From NCBI GenBank assembly GCA_026874595.1, contig CM049321.1, positions 15,207,479-15,271,478 on the forward strand: a stretch of 64,000 bases of DNA, read 5' to 3'. Under the pieces are notes generated by a model. The model was not told the DNA's origin. It saw only the letters and a list, made by a program, of their open reading frames with translations, and did no database searches. A program made the position numbers and the translations under genes. Positions 1 to 12,940 of the stretch are shown here, one piece after another. Every line of letters begins with the position of its first letter. The first letter of the stretch is position 1. The DNA is from Sipunculus nudus (taxonomy: Eukaryota > Annelida > Sipuncula > Golfingiida > Sipunculidae).

Positions 1-109
1 ACACACAGTTTTTCATGTGTTCACGAACACTGTATTACTCATATTTTTAGGATTCCATGGAGAGTGTGTATTCATTAAAGGCTCTTAATATTCTTGTCTG
101 ACCCTTAGT

Positions 110-830
110 TAATTTATATGATTTATTACCCGGTTTTTGTTGCATATGTCCCAAAAAATCAAAATTAAAAAAAACTTGTTGATAATCATGCCATAATCTT
201 GTAACCTAAGATGAAAAAATTACTTTTTTTTTAAAACATCAAACCGTAATCATTTATAAAATCAATCCGATAACTTTTCCATTCAAGATTTCGGCAGACT
301 CTTTTGAGAAGACATTTATTCAGATCACGTTTGAATCCCGCCTAGATCAGACCAGACCTGATCCAAGTAAACTTGTCCTTGGATTCGTACTTGCCATGTT
401 TCAGTAATACCAAGTATTAATATGTACTGTAAAATAAAATAGCCTGTTAAGTAAATCATATATCTCAAGGAACAAAACTAACTGGGGTACGGATAAATCA
501 CTTAATTCAGTTCAGAAACTATAATCTCTTTATCTTAAACTGATATTTCTCTTCTCCATAAATATGAATAACACAGACACAAGAAGACTTGATATATAGT
601 TTTATAACTTCATTGAAGGGCATCAGTGGGGTAATTGGTTCGAGTGTTGGATTGCTATGTCTATGACCGTGCTCCATCCCGGTTGTAGCTGATGCAAAGA
701 CCAATGATTCAGAGCTTGGTTCTCTGATTTTGTTGCTCTCTGGCGCCGTAGGGTCGTTGTTAATGATTGGTTTTCCACGCTGATACATTTCGTCGACTAT
801 CAACGTTCATAACAAAGCTTTAAACCACTA
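110..830. repeat. Left copy of flanking segmental duplication, part 1
   Basis: This stretch matches 16110-16890 in the same orientation at clearly diverged identity. Shared landmarks in order are a 'tgatttatt' block, 'tttttgttg', 'ttgttgataatc/tggttgataatc', 'aagatgaaaaaat' before a T-run, 'cattgaagggc' and 'atttcgtcgactat'. Homology stops near 830 and resumes at about 3540, where the partner copy is continuous. No gene is recognised. A 94-codon minus-strand open frame (519-803) is not kept open in the partner copy and I do not call it. Confidence 0.8.
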
Positions 831-2122
831 ACCCTCCAGGCACTTCCATTCTCGTATATGTGAGGCCTGTGTTGCTTATTGAGGAATTTTAATGACATAT
901 AATTCTTGTCGTTTCGAGTAATTCGTCACTATTTGCCACTGCTCTCTCAATAATGAACTGTCAAATTAATTGAAAATGTGTTGAAAAAGGAACATAATAT
1001 ATTTGTTATATCACAATTAAATAAATATTCAAGTTTTTTTTAAACTTTTATAAGACACTTCCTGGTCTTTTCGCTATGGAAATACTCATGCAAATTTTGA
1101 CCGATCTAGACTTTTTATTTGCCGGATTAAAATACCTAAAAGGTACCTAAAATACCTTTGAGGCTTTGTGAAGCATGTGTGAATTCGTTTGTAAACACAA
1201 CAATGTTGACAAATGGAAAAAACATGTAACCTCAGGTGGTAGGTTGAATATATGGGGCGGTAGAAAGGGTCACTTGTTGCAAAACGCCATTTACAAACCT
1301 CTGGTTTATTGGACGTGCTGATAGATGCCCTTGACTTATTTGTTTTGTTTGTTTTGGCGGGCCCTCAGATGTTATAAACGCACTGATATCAACAAAACAA
1401 AGTGGCTGTGTGGGGCAATATCTACGTTTTGTGTCCTACCCTTTCGAAGCTCCAAGGGACTAACTTTAGGTAATAAAGATCAGATAGGTGAAAGGGTCCC
1501 TATCCCATAGGCACACTAGCAATACACTTGGTAAGCTAACCTTGGTGCTGTAAAGGAAGACGCTGCTAGTTGGTTGTTGTGGTAAACCCATTATCATGAC
1601 CCTGATCTTTAAAGGGGCAGTCAGTGATAAATTTTGAATAGAAAATTATTATTTTATGAGAAGCTGCGTTGACAGTAGCATATCACTAAAGATTCTGCAC
1701 AATAGAATCACCTAATTACTGGATCCTGGAACTATTCGACTGCCAATGTTTGTCAATCTCCAGACTGTCTTAATATATAATGCTTAATTTTTAATATTAG
1801 TACCTATTTTGAAAGGTATCGTGAGCAACGTTATAAATAAAACTAGAAAAAAAACTCCATAAATAGTATCATTTTGTTTTTTATTTGTGCTTCTTTTTAA
1901 AGCTACATTACTTATATATAATGATATATATGTGTATATCGTTAAAATGCATCATATGTTCGTAACATCTTCAGTTTGCGGTTTAATAGAAACATTTTCA
2001 TGCTATCAGATCCATTAAATCGGGGAAAACTTCTTCTTTATCTCATCTTAGCAAAGGTAATTTTTTTCCATGATACATAACTTAAAGCGTTTTTTTACAG
2101 GTAACATACATATCAGATATTA

Positions 2123-2125
<3 letters not shown>

Positions 2126-2176
<51 letters not shown>

Positions 2177-2182
2177 AGAGAG
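2126..2182. repeat. (GA)n microsatellite
   Basis: About 23 GA units run to 2171, followed by a short AT interruption and four more GA units. It lies inside the 2.7-kb block missing from the partner duplication. Confidence 0.97.
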
Positions 2183-3141
2183 TTGTGTAACACCTCGTGT
2201 CATGACAGCTGCGGCATTTTGTCAGTCTGAGTTACAACTGACCCTAGCGGTTGTGGTACAGACGGTTTATTAGCTTTTTCTATAATGATAACTGTATGGA
2301 GCTACCAGATTCAAAATTAAATAAAATGACAATGCAAGTCTCTTTTTATAGTCGTGCTTTTACCATTCCGTCATGATTAACATTTCAACGCTACATTAAT
2401 CTTTAGACACAGTTGTACAGTCACTTGGGGAATCATTCAAGGCGAAAACGTTATGAGCTAATGAAGTTGCGAATCTCATAAAACATTCCGAAGATAAAGG
2501 AATGCATTTTGTTAACACTTTTGCAGTATGTAAAATATTGAACATGGGGCTTTTGGTGTACTGATTAGGCAGAAACGCCTGCAAATATGATATATTAGGC
2601 TCAACTGACTGGTAACAGACTAGATTACTCGCTTTGTTTCTTTTTATAAAAACTTTCACTGTGCAGAGATGCATTTGATTGGTCATTTTGTTCTTAACAC
2701 GGGCAATAATAGTTAAGTTCCTCTCGCTCAATGGGGCTTATCATGGAACAACCTAATATTTGTTAATGTATATGATTCTATTATTTCTAATCATTCTCTC
2801 GAATCGCAGCTGTGGTCTTTTTATAAAAATTGTTTTGTGATTAACGACGACACGACGAACAAATGTTGCAAAGAAAACAGTTACATGGTCGTCCTTTATT
2901 AAACGTCAGCTATTAATGTCTTCAGAAAAAAATTTCACTGCCGACGCAGCTGCTAATTTGGATTTTATACATTGCCTTGGTTTAATAAGAAGTCAATTCG
3001 TACAAAGTAACACAAAATGGGAAGCAAAGGAGATCAATTTAGATTAATTCTTCTTGGATATATCACTAGGCATTAGTTTTGGCTGTGGTTTATTATCCTT
3101 TATGTGTATCTTTGTATGTATCTGAGACAATTTATTCAATT

Positions 3142-3145
<4 letters not shown>

Positions 3146-3200
<55 letters not shown>
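3146..3200. repeat. (TA)n microsatellite
   Basis: A perfect alternating AT tract of 55 bp. It creates an artefactual Tyr-Ile run in an 83-codon open frame spanning 3104-3355, which is not a gene. Confidence 0.97.
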
Positions 3201-3203
<3 letters not shown>

Positions 3204-3539
3204 CCAATATGAATTTTATTTTCACAATCCTCTGCACCTTAGAAAAGAACATTGATACATTTGATTATGGACTTAACACTCTATCTCTGCGAACGCTTTA
3301 TTTTCTGAATTATGCCTTTCATATTGTGTTGCCGAAGCGGTTGTTGGATATGTAGGGAAATATCAATTGGAACCTTATATGAAATGGAACCTTTATCATT
3401 TCATTTTTCTGGGGCAATTAGGGAAAGTTAAGGCCTCATTTAAAGACTTTTATTAGACTAAAAACCCTCCTGACTACAGCGTTGACTTTAATCCCATTAG
3501 ATAAGGGGAAGGTTTATTGGCAGTTCAAAGTTTATGTAC

Positions 3540-4275
3540 TTACCTTTCTCATTAGCTATATGTTTGTGAATGTTTCATGGATTTGTTTACAGGGTAAGAG
3601 GTCTCTCTCTTGAAGTCTTGTTTGAAATCTTTTTGTGAGGTCTAAGCGGTTATATCATCTGTGTTACCATATTATCAACGAAGCAGTTGTTAATCTACAT
3701 CATCATTTGTTCCGCTTTTTTTTTAAATTTGTTTAAACATTCAAATATTCGTTTGTTAACCTTGTTGTATCTATGGGTGTTGCAAGAATAACACCGGGTA
3801 TTCAACAAAAAATTCACAGGTTCACTTTGACTTAGAGTCTTGGTTCGTGTGAATTCTCATTTATTGTGTACCTTATTTTTTTCTCACTACATTTTCCCTT
3901 TATTACTTTAAATTTTTAAATAGCTATCTAGTCTTGTCTCCCTGCTCACATCATTTATCTGTTGGACTGGTAACATTATGGTAATCGAGTGAGAACTCTT
4001 GACATACTACTTATTCATTTTGTTAATTGAAAAGTTACGATGACATTTGTCTGAGAGCCAAGGTAAGAAGAATAAGATTTAAGGACTTGAGGGTCGCTAT
4101 AAGTCGCAGACTAAGCAGATAAATTATACAGCTTATGTATATTTTGACTCTCAGCATAATGATTGATTTTCCCCTAAACGTTATATTTCTTATATCATTT
4201 AAAATAATGAAATAAGTCATTTAGATTCTGTCACGGGTTTCCTTAAACAAATTTTACATCATACTCGACCAGCCA
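3540..4275. repeat. Left copy of flanking segmental duplication, part 2
   Basis: This matches 16895-17990. Landmarks are 'aatgtttcatggattt', 'aagaataacac.gggtatt', 'tttctcactacattt', 'attttgttaatt', the 'gagagccaaggtaag' block with 'aaggacttgagggtcgct', and 'ataatgaaat'. The match ends at 'actcgaccagcca', exactly where the SINE of repeat unit A begins. The partner carries about 290 bp of extra sequence at 17411-17700. Confidence 0.85.
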
Positions 4276-4366
4276 AAGCAGAAAACCAGAGACCTTGGAC
4301 TACAACCAACAACCCGGGGTTATAAGCGGAGAAAGCCGAGCATTTACTTTTGACAATCCAGGCCCC
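4276..4366 (-). mobile_element. SINE-like tRNA-derived element (A copy, decayed)
   Basis: Read on the minus strand it resembles the heads at 48237 and 61202: 'ggggcctgg', a degenerate A-box area, 'ctttctccgc', then 'accccgggttgttgg' in the B-box position. The same element sits at the start of units B and C. It is more decayed than either. Confidence 0.65.
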
Positions 4367-6019
4367 ATGTAATATGCTGTCTATGCATTAAACGCTGAAA
4401 TTGAACGACAAAGGTTGACTTTAATAGTGATATCATCTTTAATCTCTCACAGCTAAACACCCTCTCCGAAGACAGATAATCTCAGGTGAAAAACGCCGGT
4501 ATTGCGGAGCTCTTCTGATTTAATGATTCGTCCTAACAGGTTATATAACAACACGAGTGGATGAGCCATTAATCGATATTTCGCTTTTTCTTATCTTCGT
4601 GAATTATTATAAATTACAGTGTACTAGATAAGTACGAATGTACAATTTACAACCTAATAACAACCATAGCAGGTGTCCCAAAATGTCTTTACTAATTATT
4701 GTTCAAATTAAAAAAAATGTCAGAACTGGCGACATCCAAACTTTAATTTAACATACTTTTATGAATATCGGCGTTTATCATTATTATTGATTATTGGCAA
4801 ATGTTGATGGATAAAATAGCTTCAGCTACCACATAAACATCCTTCATCGAGGAATTCATCATGGATAGAATATATACTATGTCCTGCATTCTTTGGAAGA
4901 ATCGTGGATGAGGGTTGGACTTAATAGGATTACCGAAGAGGCTGTCTGGTTGAATTGTGAATGAAGGTAGGATCTAATAAGTTTACCTGAGAGGGTGTCT
5001 GGTATTAGATCATGGATATTCGTCTTCAACTTATGTCCAAAGTAAACCCTGAAAAATACAAGAAGGTAATGACTTGTCTGAGGAATAAAAGGGTTACAAG
5101 TGGATGTGCTACAGAATCCACCCATTTGCCTGTGTTTTATAAGCTGAGCTTATATTAATTATTACTATGTTGTATTTTTTTCAAAACACGAGGGCTATGT
5201 ATGTATCTTGGGAGATGCTGAGTTTGTAGTGAAGCCTGCTTTTTACTTATAAGCAACTTTGGTCGCGTTATCCTAGCTCACAATCAGATTTATAACCCGA
5301 GTGGTATTGCTTTCGTTTCATGATATCCTGTGTTCAATTTGTAAAAAAATAGCTTTTTTGAATTGTTTTAACATTGTAAAAACATGGTTACCCTATACTG
5401 GTGGTAGAAGTGAACTGAGGTCACTTCGCGACAGAATTTGTTTTTTTATATTTTAGTATGCTCTCTGGATATATTATATCTTTTATACACTGGGTTAGGA
5501 ATAAGCAAGAAAGCATTAGCTGTAGTTTAAGCATTTTGGATTTCGTAAGCAAACCTTTAAAGCACTATCATGACGCAAAAACAGGACACACTGAGACCCA
5601 CCGCTACCTGAAATTTGAATTCGTTTAAATAGGGTAATAATGTAAAGTTAGAACAAAAATCCTAGGTAGAAATCTGCTTTCTAAGGACATAAATCCTCCG
5701 CCGTGTGATGGTGAGGGGTTTCTAAATTGCTCGATTCTCAATATTCCCTGGTTTCTTCAACTATAACTGACTTCACATTTGTGAATATTTCAGATTACCT
5801 TCCTGAATCAGTATCATGTGTCGGATCTAAATCAAAATCTAATTGGTTCTTCTTTGGTCCATTTCCAAAATGTCCTGAAAATTTCCTGAGATTCCAATTA
5901 CGAATTTGTTAACCATGTTAAACACAACTCGCATATCAACTGGGGTGAGCGCATACCTACCTGCTGCAGGCAAAGAGGGGCCGGGATGAATTCATGCCTA
6001 AGCAGTCTTATAACCCCCG

Positions 6020-6245
6020 CATCATGCGGATGGAAAACTTTTATCGAATTCATTATTTGAGTTAATGAGATATGCCACTTTCGAAGCCCTTCAAAGCCTG
6101 ATGCAGATATATCTGGTATAAACGGTCGGATTTTGTAATGTCATCATCATGCGGGTAGAAAACGTTCTACGGTTTCATTATTTGAGTTAATGCAATTATG
6201 ACACTTTGAAGTGTACCAGTCAATTATAAAGAGCGTAAGCAGTCA
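6020..6245 (+). repeat. Local tandem duplication, period 125 bp
   Basis: The block beginning 'catcatgcgg' at 6020 recurs at 6145, with 'ttcattatttgagttaatg' and 'gacactttgaag'-type sequence following each. Copy C has this block only once (from 13527), so the duplication arose in unit A after the copies separated. Confidence 0.8.
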
Positions 6246-7189
6246 ATGGAAGATAAAAACGATGCGCCCGCTGGTGAGAAAATGATCTTCAAGCATAAGG
6301 CTGGAACTATCAGGGGAATTTGAAGCCATTAGTCGGACAAGTACCTTAGGTGGCAGGCATTGCATTTGCTGCCGGGTATCCATCCTTTAATTTCTCAGCC
6401 GGCGTAAAAAATGTTCATAAACGAGTGAATGTCAATGATGTGAAAGCCCAGTGAGAGCTGATGTCACGGACTCGGATAATCCATGGATAACATTCATGCA
6501 TAAATGTATTTAACTAATATGATACTCCAGACACGGTTTATATATATTCATAGTATCATAATGATAATATAAGGATAACTAGCGGTGCACCGGAAAAAAA
6601 ATTGTGGTTGCAGCCTTTTATCTGGTGGGCTCGTAAAAAATCGTTGTGCGTTGAAATTGGTCAAAACCTAGGCACAGCATTATCAATTCTAACCAATTAA
6701 ATGTGCGTATCACATATCACTAACGGGCCAAAATATTAAGTAATATTAAAAATATATACTAAAACAGTTTTATATTCTTCATGCTAAACTTTATACTTGG
6801 ATGTTGAAATTTTAAATTGTGTGCGCTTATTAAAAAGAGAATCAAACAAATGTTTCATAGTTCCGTCAATACCGGCATCCATAAGCTTCCCTGTATGCAA
6901 GTCTCTTATGACGTAGAAGAGTTGTAACGGATCCATGATAAACAGCGATATGTGATTAATGAGATGGTAAGGAACTTATCCGGAGTCTCATGTGTTTCTG
7001 CTGTACGGTGCATAGCCGCAATACACTTTATATTTATTGTTATAGAAGATGCTTGTTATCAGGCAGGATATCTGTATTGGAGCGATTACGAACCTGTCAT
7101 GTATAGAATAGCAGTCCTTTACACTGAAAATAAACATATATGCTATGTGAAATGGGCTTGTTAGTACATGTTTCTAATATTTTTTTATA

Positions 7190-8220
7190 AAGGAGAGTTA
7201 ACTCCTATCATGAGGCCTACAATTACTTTCAGTTTTGCCGTAGAATGTCTTATTATACCTAAAAAAATAATGATATTCTTTTGTTAGAAGCAAAAACACA
7301 TAACTCATTTAGTGTACATTAAACGGACGGAATAACATGTCACAACAGCATCAACCCTAAGTCATGTAAAGAGGGCGTCTCGGCTAACCTCTTCTCAATC
7401 GTTTTGAAAATTAATTACTTCAGCATATACAAAATCGAGCTCACATGCGCTGAACAGGAACCGTTCCCCTTGCCATTTCCCTAATCAGCAGTTTTGTAAA
7501 ATCTCAATTGTTATTGCTTAATCTGTTATAATTGTCTTTAGGGTTATACCATCAGCCTCTTATCCGGTATTTAATTGTCTTTGCCAGGAGGCTATGGGCT
7601 GAATCACGTTCGTGATTGTGTGTTGGTGTATGTAGGTAAGTTTTTTGTCCACAACATAAATCACACAATTATGAACTGAATCTCATAAAATTATTAGGGG
7701 AATTCGGGACTTGGTCAAACAAAAATCACATTACATTTTTTGGCGTGGATCAAGTATTTTTCCCAGATTTAGAAGGGGCATCAAATAATAATCACAAATG
7801 TTTGGGCACTTATTCACGGAATTACCTGTGAATATTGGCCACAAATTATTATTTGAATGCAAACACGATCAAGCCTTTCATTTTGCCTGCCGACCTGTTC
7901 GGGACATGGGCAATCCCCCACATCGCCGAAGGGACTGTACCCAATGTTATTCTGTAATACGGCTGATGAACACCTGCAATTTTAATGTATGAACTTCAGC
8001 ACAACCATTTTAATGTTAGCAGAGCGTTTTTGAAACGCGTGTTTCCAGTTCCGAGATGAGTGATCATCTGCTAATAGTTGGCCGCTAGGACGAAGCCCTA
8101 ATTAAAATAAAACAGACCAAAATAAAATAAGGCATCATAACTGACGCAGCCATGCACGGAATCTCTGTACTTTGACTGCATGAGGGCCACAAAAATAAGT
8201 ATACCTCTTGTTCAAGAGTT
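7190..8220. other. Unit A segment without a partner in the window
   Basis: About 1 kb between modules M2 and M4 for which I found no match in B or C. A 64-codon open frame at 7798-7992 has scattered Cys and His residues but no recognisable family. No RNA gene or element was seen. Confidence 0.5.
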
Positions 8221-9245
8221 AGATACTGACTTGCGTGATATTAAGAATATTATCCATGTCAGAAAAGTTTATCAGACTTAAAATTACTCCGTCCACCCTT
8301 CCGTCTTTCACTCCTTCTTTTTACAAGCTATTCGGTAAGATTCAATGGTTCTTGGAAGAACTGTGATCCCTGAACTCCCTAACATTTATGAAACCGTCTC
8401 CTAGAAAGTGTCAATCTCCTTTTTGCAAACAAGAAAGTTTTCATAAAGTCGAGAGGTTTGGTGCGTCGGTTGAAGGGATGAAGTGAAAAGTGAAGACTAG
8501 AAGTCCCAGTAGATTCAGCGATGTTAATTTAAGAGTAGTGTCTGACCAGAGATTGATGCAATATTCTGAATGCGTGCCAAGAGTCCTAGACTGCCTGTGA
8601 CGGGTATATAACAGATCTGTCAGAGGAGACGACCTTGAGAATAAGACTTTCACGAAACCTTGAGAAAAAAAATTATCTTTAGTTTACTTTGATTGAATGC
8701 CTTAAAATAGAGATTATAATACTGTAGAATAATGAAAATCAATCATGGCTGACCTTATTTTCTCAAGTAGATCCTGTTTGAGCGAACATTTGTCATTTTC
8801 CTCATGCCGATCCAAATTGGATTGCATTTAATTAAGCATAACATCTCCCTGAGTGCCAAGACCTCTTATTTTCTGGATATATTTGAAATAACGTGCAAAA
8901 TATATTTAAAGCATCATAAATATTTACAAAATTTATATAATTCCTTGGCGGTTGTAAAATACAATACCGTTCATACATTTACAAATCGTTTCCAATGGAC
9001 CCAAGACACAAAATCTTTTCAATAAATCAAGCGCGTTCATGTATTCCGCACACTAATAAATGGTAAAAATAAAGCTTCTTTCTCGCGAGGGTTTAAAATT
9101 CATGATTATTGGGAGTCGAAAATTATCGAGATAATAAAACATTTGTGTATAAGACGAACCAAAGGATGAAACGTAATTTATATAAAAGCTTTAATAAAAA
9201 ACTTATTTACTTTACAATATACTAAATATTTAATATAACTAATCG

Positions 9246-9390
9246 CTACACTGTCCATTGCTCACATGGTGGAGTTTGTAAGTCTGTAAGAGTAGAGGAA
9301 ACCGAAGTAAACCATCGGCCGTGGACGGGCCTCTAAAGCCAACATCCAGGGGAGAGAGCCGAACGTTTCATCCTCGACTTTGCAGGCCCC
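9246..9390 (-). mobile_element. SINE-like tRNA-derived element at start of unit B
   Basis: On the minus strand it begins 'ggggcctgcaaagtcgagg', continues with 'gctctctcccctgg', and ends toward 'tggtttacttcgg'. It is collinear with the copies at 11714-11868 and 61065-61202. Confidence 0.75.
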
Positions 9391-11557
9391 ATGTAGTAAT
9401 TTGTCCATGCATTATACGCTGGAAGTTGAAAGAGAAAGTGGGTTATATAATAACACATCTCAAATCTCTCAGAGGACAAATAACTTAGGTTATATACATT
9501 AGTACTGCAATGGTATTCTGATTTTATAATTTGTCCTTGCAGGCTACATAACAACACGAGAGGATGAGGCATCAATCGATATTTCGCTCTTTTTTAACTT
9601 CATTAATCATTACCTAATATATTGTACCAGATAAATACGGTTGTACAATGAACAGTCTAATAACATTCATTATAGGTGTTCCCGAAATCCTTTACTATGT
9701 ATCGTTTAAATAAAAAAATGGAAGACATGGCGACCTCCAACCTATTTATTAACATACTTTTATGACACTCGGCGTTAACCATTTATGTTGGTTATTGGTA
9801 AATGTTGAAAGATGTGAAGGCTTCAGCTACAACATCATGGATAAACAAAATATATACTATGTCCTGCATATCTATTGATGTCTTGTGAATGAAGGTTGGA
9901 CTTTATAGAGTTGTCCGAGAGGTTGTCTGGTCTTCGACTTATATCCAAAGTAAACTCTGGGATATACTGGAAAGTAATCACTTGTCAGTGGAATATAAAA
10001 TTACAAGTAAATATGATACAGAATCCAACCGTTTGCCTGTGTGTTATTAGTTGATCCTTTACCTTCAATACAATGTTGGAGTATTTGATATACAAAACAT
10101 GAGTGCTATGTATGTATCTTCGGGGATGCAGAGCTAGTAATTCACCTGCTTTTTACATATAGGCATACTTGTTACGTTATCCTGGCAAACAGTCTTATTT
10201 ACAACCCGAGTAGTGTTGATTTGGTGTCATAGAATATTGCCTGTGTGTGATATTTGTAAAAGGACTGCCTTTTTTCATCGCTTTAACATTGTAAACACAT
10301 GTTTGACCCAGAAGTGAACTGCTCACAGAAGTGAAGTGAGGTACTTCACAGGAAATTTTATTAGTTATTTTAGTATGCCGTCTGAATATTATATTTTTTA
10401 GGCACTAAGAATAAGCTAGAAAACATAATATGTAGTTCAAACATTCAACATTTCGTAAGCAAACTTTTGAACCATCATCAGGGATATATCGCAAAAACAG
10501 GACACACTGAGTCCTACCGTTTCCTGAATTTTAAATTTTGGAATTTGGCGTGATATTTCAGAAGTTAGAACAAACAATCATAACTAGAAATATGCAATCC
10601 AAAGAATAAAATCCTCCCGAATCATATGCCGGATCCACATCAAATTCTAATTGGTTCTTAATTGGATATATTCCGAAATGTCCTGAAAATGTCATTTGAT
10701 TCCGTTTACGATTGTGTGAATAATGTAATACACAACTCATATATAGACCCTGACATGCGTGATATTAAGATTATTGTGCAAGTCAACCAAGTTAATTGCT
10801 CTTTATGCGACCACGTCAACCCTGCCGTCTTCAGCCGCTTTTTTACAAGCTATTTGTAAAACTCAAGGGCATTATGAAAAACCGTGATAACTAAAGAACT
10901 TTCTGACATTTCTTAATCCGTCTCCTGGGGAGTTTCAATATCCCTTTTGTTAACAAGAAAGTGTATATAAAGTTGAGTTTGTTTGATGTGTCGGTTGAAG
11001 AGATGAAGGAAACATTGGAGTCTAGACGGACCCAAAGTCGCAGTAGATTCAGTAAGTTGAATGTAAGTGTAGCATCACCCCTGAGATTGAGGTGATTTTT
11101 TGAATGCGTGCCAAGAGTCCAAGGCTGTCTGTGACGGGCATGTAAAAACCTGTTAGGGGAGACTACCTTGAAGATATGACCGCTTAAAATAATAAAGTTA
11201 ATCTTTACAAAATGTCAGGTTTCACGTTAGCTTGAGAGCGTCAAACCTTTTTTCTTTGTAGTTAACCTTGATTGAATACCTTGAAATAAGAATTAAAATA
11301 CTGTGAAATAATAAAAATCAATCATGGAAAACATTATTCTCCGAAGTAAACTTGTTTTAGCAAACAATTTACCTTCCCTTTTGCCAAGACAACTTGGTTT
11401 GCATTTTGTTTAGGCATAGTTAAGCATGTAGCATGGTTAACCTTAATTCTAAAGTAGATCTTATCTGAGCAAATATTTTTCATTTTAATTTTGCCAATCC
11501 CACTTGGTTCCATTTTATTTAAGTATAACAGATTCCCGGTGCCCAAGCCTTCATTCT

Positions 11558-11559
<2 letters not shown>

Positions 11560-11616
<57 letters not shown>

Positions 11617-11617
11617 A
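11560..11617. repeat. (TA)n microsatellite
   Basis: A TA tract with one internal C, inside module M4 of unit B. It has expanded where unit A (about 8880) has only 'ctggatatatttg'. It produces an Ile-Tyr run in an open frame at 11334-11642 (minus) that is an artefact. Confidence 0.95.
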
Positions 11618-11713
11618 AACGTTCAAAATATATCAAAAGCACAATAAATATTTACAAAAATATATAATCTTGGTTGTTGCAAAACGCACTGGATATTTAA
11701 TATAACTAATCGC

Positions 11714-11868
11714 GGGACTCTTTATGGTTCAGACTGTGGTGTTCGGTAGTTCGTAAGGGTGGAGTAAACCAGAGAAACCATAGGTCTTGGGCGGGCCATT
11801 ACAATCCACAACCCGGGGTCACCAGCGGAGAGAGTCAAGCGTTTCACCTTCGACTATGCAGGCCCTAT
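11714..11868 (-). mobile_element. SINE-like tRNA-derived element at start of unit C
   Basis: This is one of the better preserved copies. On the minus strand: 'agggcctgcatagtcgaag', 'gctctct'-like box, 'tggtgaccccgggttgtgg' at the B-box position, 'ggcccgcccaagacctatgg', 'ggtttactccacc', and a 3' region 'actaccgaacaccacagtc' shared with the 61065-61202 copy. The length of about 155 bp is probably near full. Confidence 0.8.
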
Positions 11869-12940
11869 GTAATATGTTGTCCATGCATTAAACGCTGAAA
11901 GTTGAAAGACAAAGGGTGATTGTAATGAATAATAACATATCTTAAATCTCTCTCATCTTAATAGCCTCTCCGAAGATAGATAATCTCTGGTGAAAAACTC
12001 CGGAATTGCAGAGTTCTTCCGATTAGATGATGTATCCTAACAGGCCACATAGCAACACGAGTGGATGAGGCATTAATCGACATTTTGCTCTTTGTTATCT
12101 TTGTGAATCATTACCTAATACAATGTACTAGATACGGCTGTACAATATACAACCTTATCCCTGCAAGGCTTAAATTATTTATTATTCAGATAAAAAAAAA
12201 AGAAATACATTGCGACCTCCAACCTTTTGATTAACATACTTTTATGAAACTGGGCACTTATCATTAATGTCGGTTATTAAACATCTTTAGTCGGGAAATT
12301 CATTATTGATAGAACAAAATATATATTATGCCCTGCATATTGATGGGTGAATTGTGAATGAAGGTATGACTTGATAGGGTTACCTGAGAGGCCGTCCGGT
12401 ATTAGATCTTTGAACTATGTCATCGAAAGTAAACCCTGGGAACCACTGGAAAGTAATGACTGGTGTGTGGAATTTTCGGGTTTCAAGTGAATGTGCTACA
12501 AAATTGATTCCGTTTGCCTGTGTGTTATTAACTGATCCTACATTCATCAATACAACGTTTGAGTTTTTTTTTAACATGAGTGCTATGTATGTATCTAGGG
12601 AGATGCTGCTTTTTTACTTATAGACACATTGGTCACGTTATCCAAACAATCTTATTAAGAACCCGAGTGGTATTGATTTGGTTGCATGATATCATGTCTG
12701 TGTGTGTATGATTTGTAAAAGGATAGCATTTTTGCATTGTTTTAACATTGAAAACACATAATTGACCCATGGCCTGTTGATAGAAATGAACTCACGTAAA
12801 TTCACGGTACGAATGAATAGTTATTTTTATATGCCCTATGGATATTATATCTTTTTAATGCACAAGGAAAGGAATAATTAGCTGTAGTTTTAACATTCAA
12901 TGTTTCGTAAGCAAACACTTGAACCACCATCAGGGATGAA

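Larger units (their letters stand above)
831..3539. other. 2.7-kb block absent from the duplicate copy
   Basis: This block interrupts the duplication: the partner at 16110-17990 passes directly from the sequence before 830 to that after 3540. It carries the (GA)n and (TA)n microsatellites and no recognisable gene. Short open frames at 1325-1510 and 2396-2731 (minus) have no recognisable motif. I saw no terminal inverted repeats or target-site duplication at its edges, so it could be an insertion here or a deletion in the partner. Confidence 0.65.
4265..9240 (+). repeat. Diverged tandem repeat unit A (fullest copy, about 5 kb)
   Basis: This is the longest of three direct copies. Module M1 (about 4265-5935) is shared with B (9240-10745) and C (11700-13425). 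Module M2 (about 5936-7190) is shared only with C (13426-14510). The stretch 7190-8220 is seen only here. Module M4 (about 8220-9240) is shared only with B (10746-11700). Shared landmarks in M1 include 'aacaggacacactgag' and 'aaatgtcctgaaaat'; in M2 'agtcaatgga' and 'aaagcccagtgagagctg'; in M4 'gcgtgatattaag' and 'gtgcgtcggttgaag'. Copies differ by roughly one base in five to seven by eye, so the duplication is old. No long reading frame survives in all copies. Confidence 0.85.
9240..11700 (+). repeat. Diverged tandem repeat unit B (internally deleted)
   Basis: Module M1 (9240-10745) is joined directly to module M4 (10746-11700). After 'acacaactcatatata' at about 10740 the sequence goes straight to 'gaccctgacatgcgtgat', which in unit A lies 2.3 kb further on. 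The unit ends with 'atatttaatataactaatcgc', the same string that precedes its own start at 9224-9245, as expected of tandem copies. Confidence 0.85.

Noticed and set aside
519-803. 94-codon minus-strand open frame
   Set aside because: The duplicated counterpart near 16600-16850 is not open and there is no recognisable motif.
2070-3355. Open frames with Arg-Glu and Tyr-Ile runs
   Set aside because: They are created by the (GA)n and (TA)n microsatellites.
4877-5125. 82-codon minus-strand frame in module M1 as a gene conserved between units
   Set aside because: Units B and C preserve only DNA similarity; the frames differ and are broken by indels.
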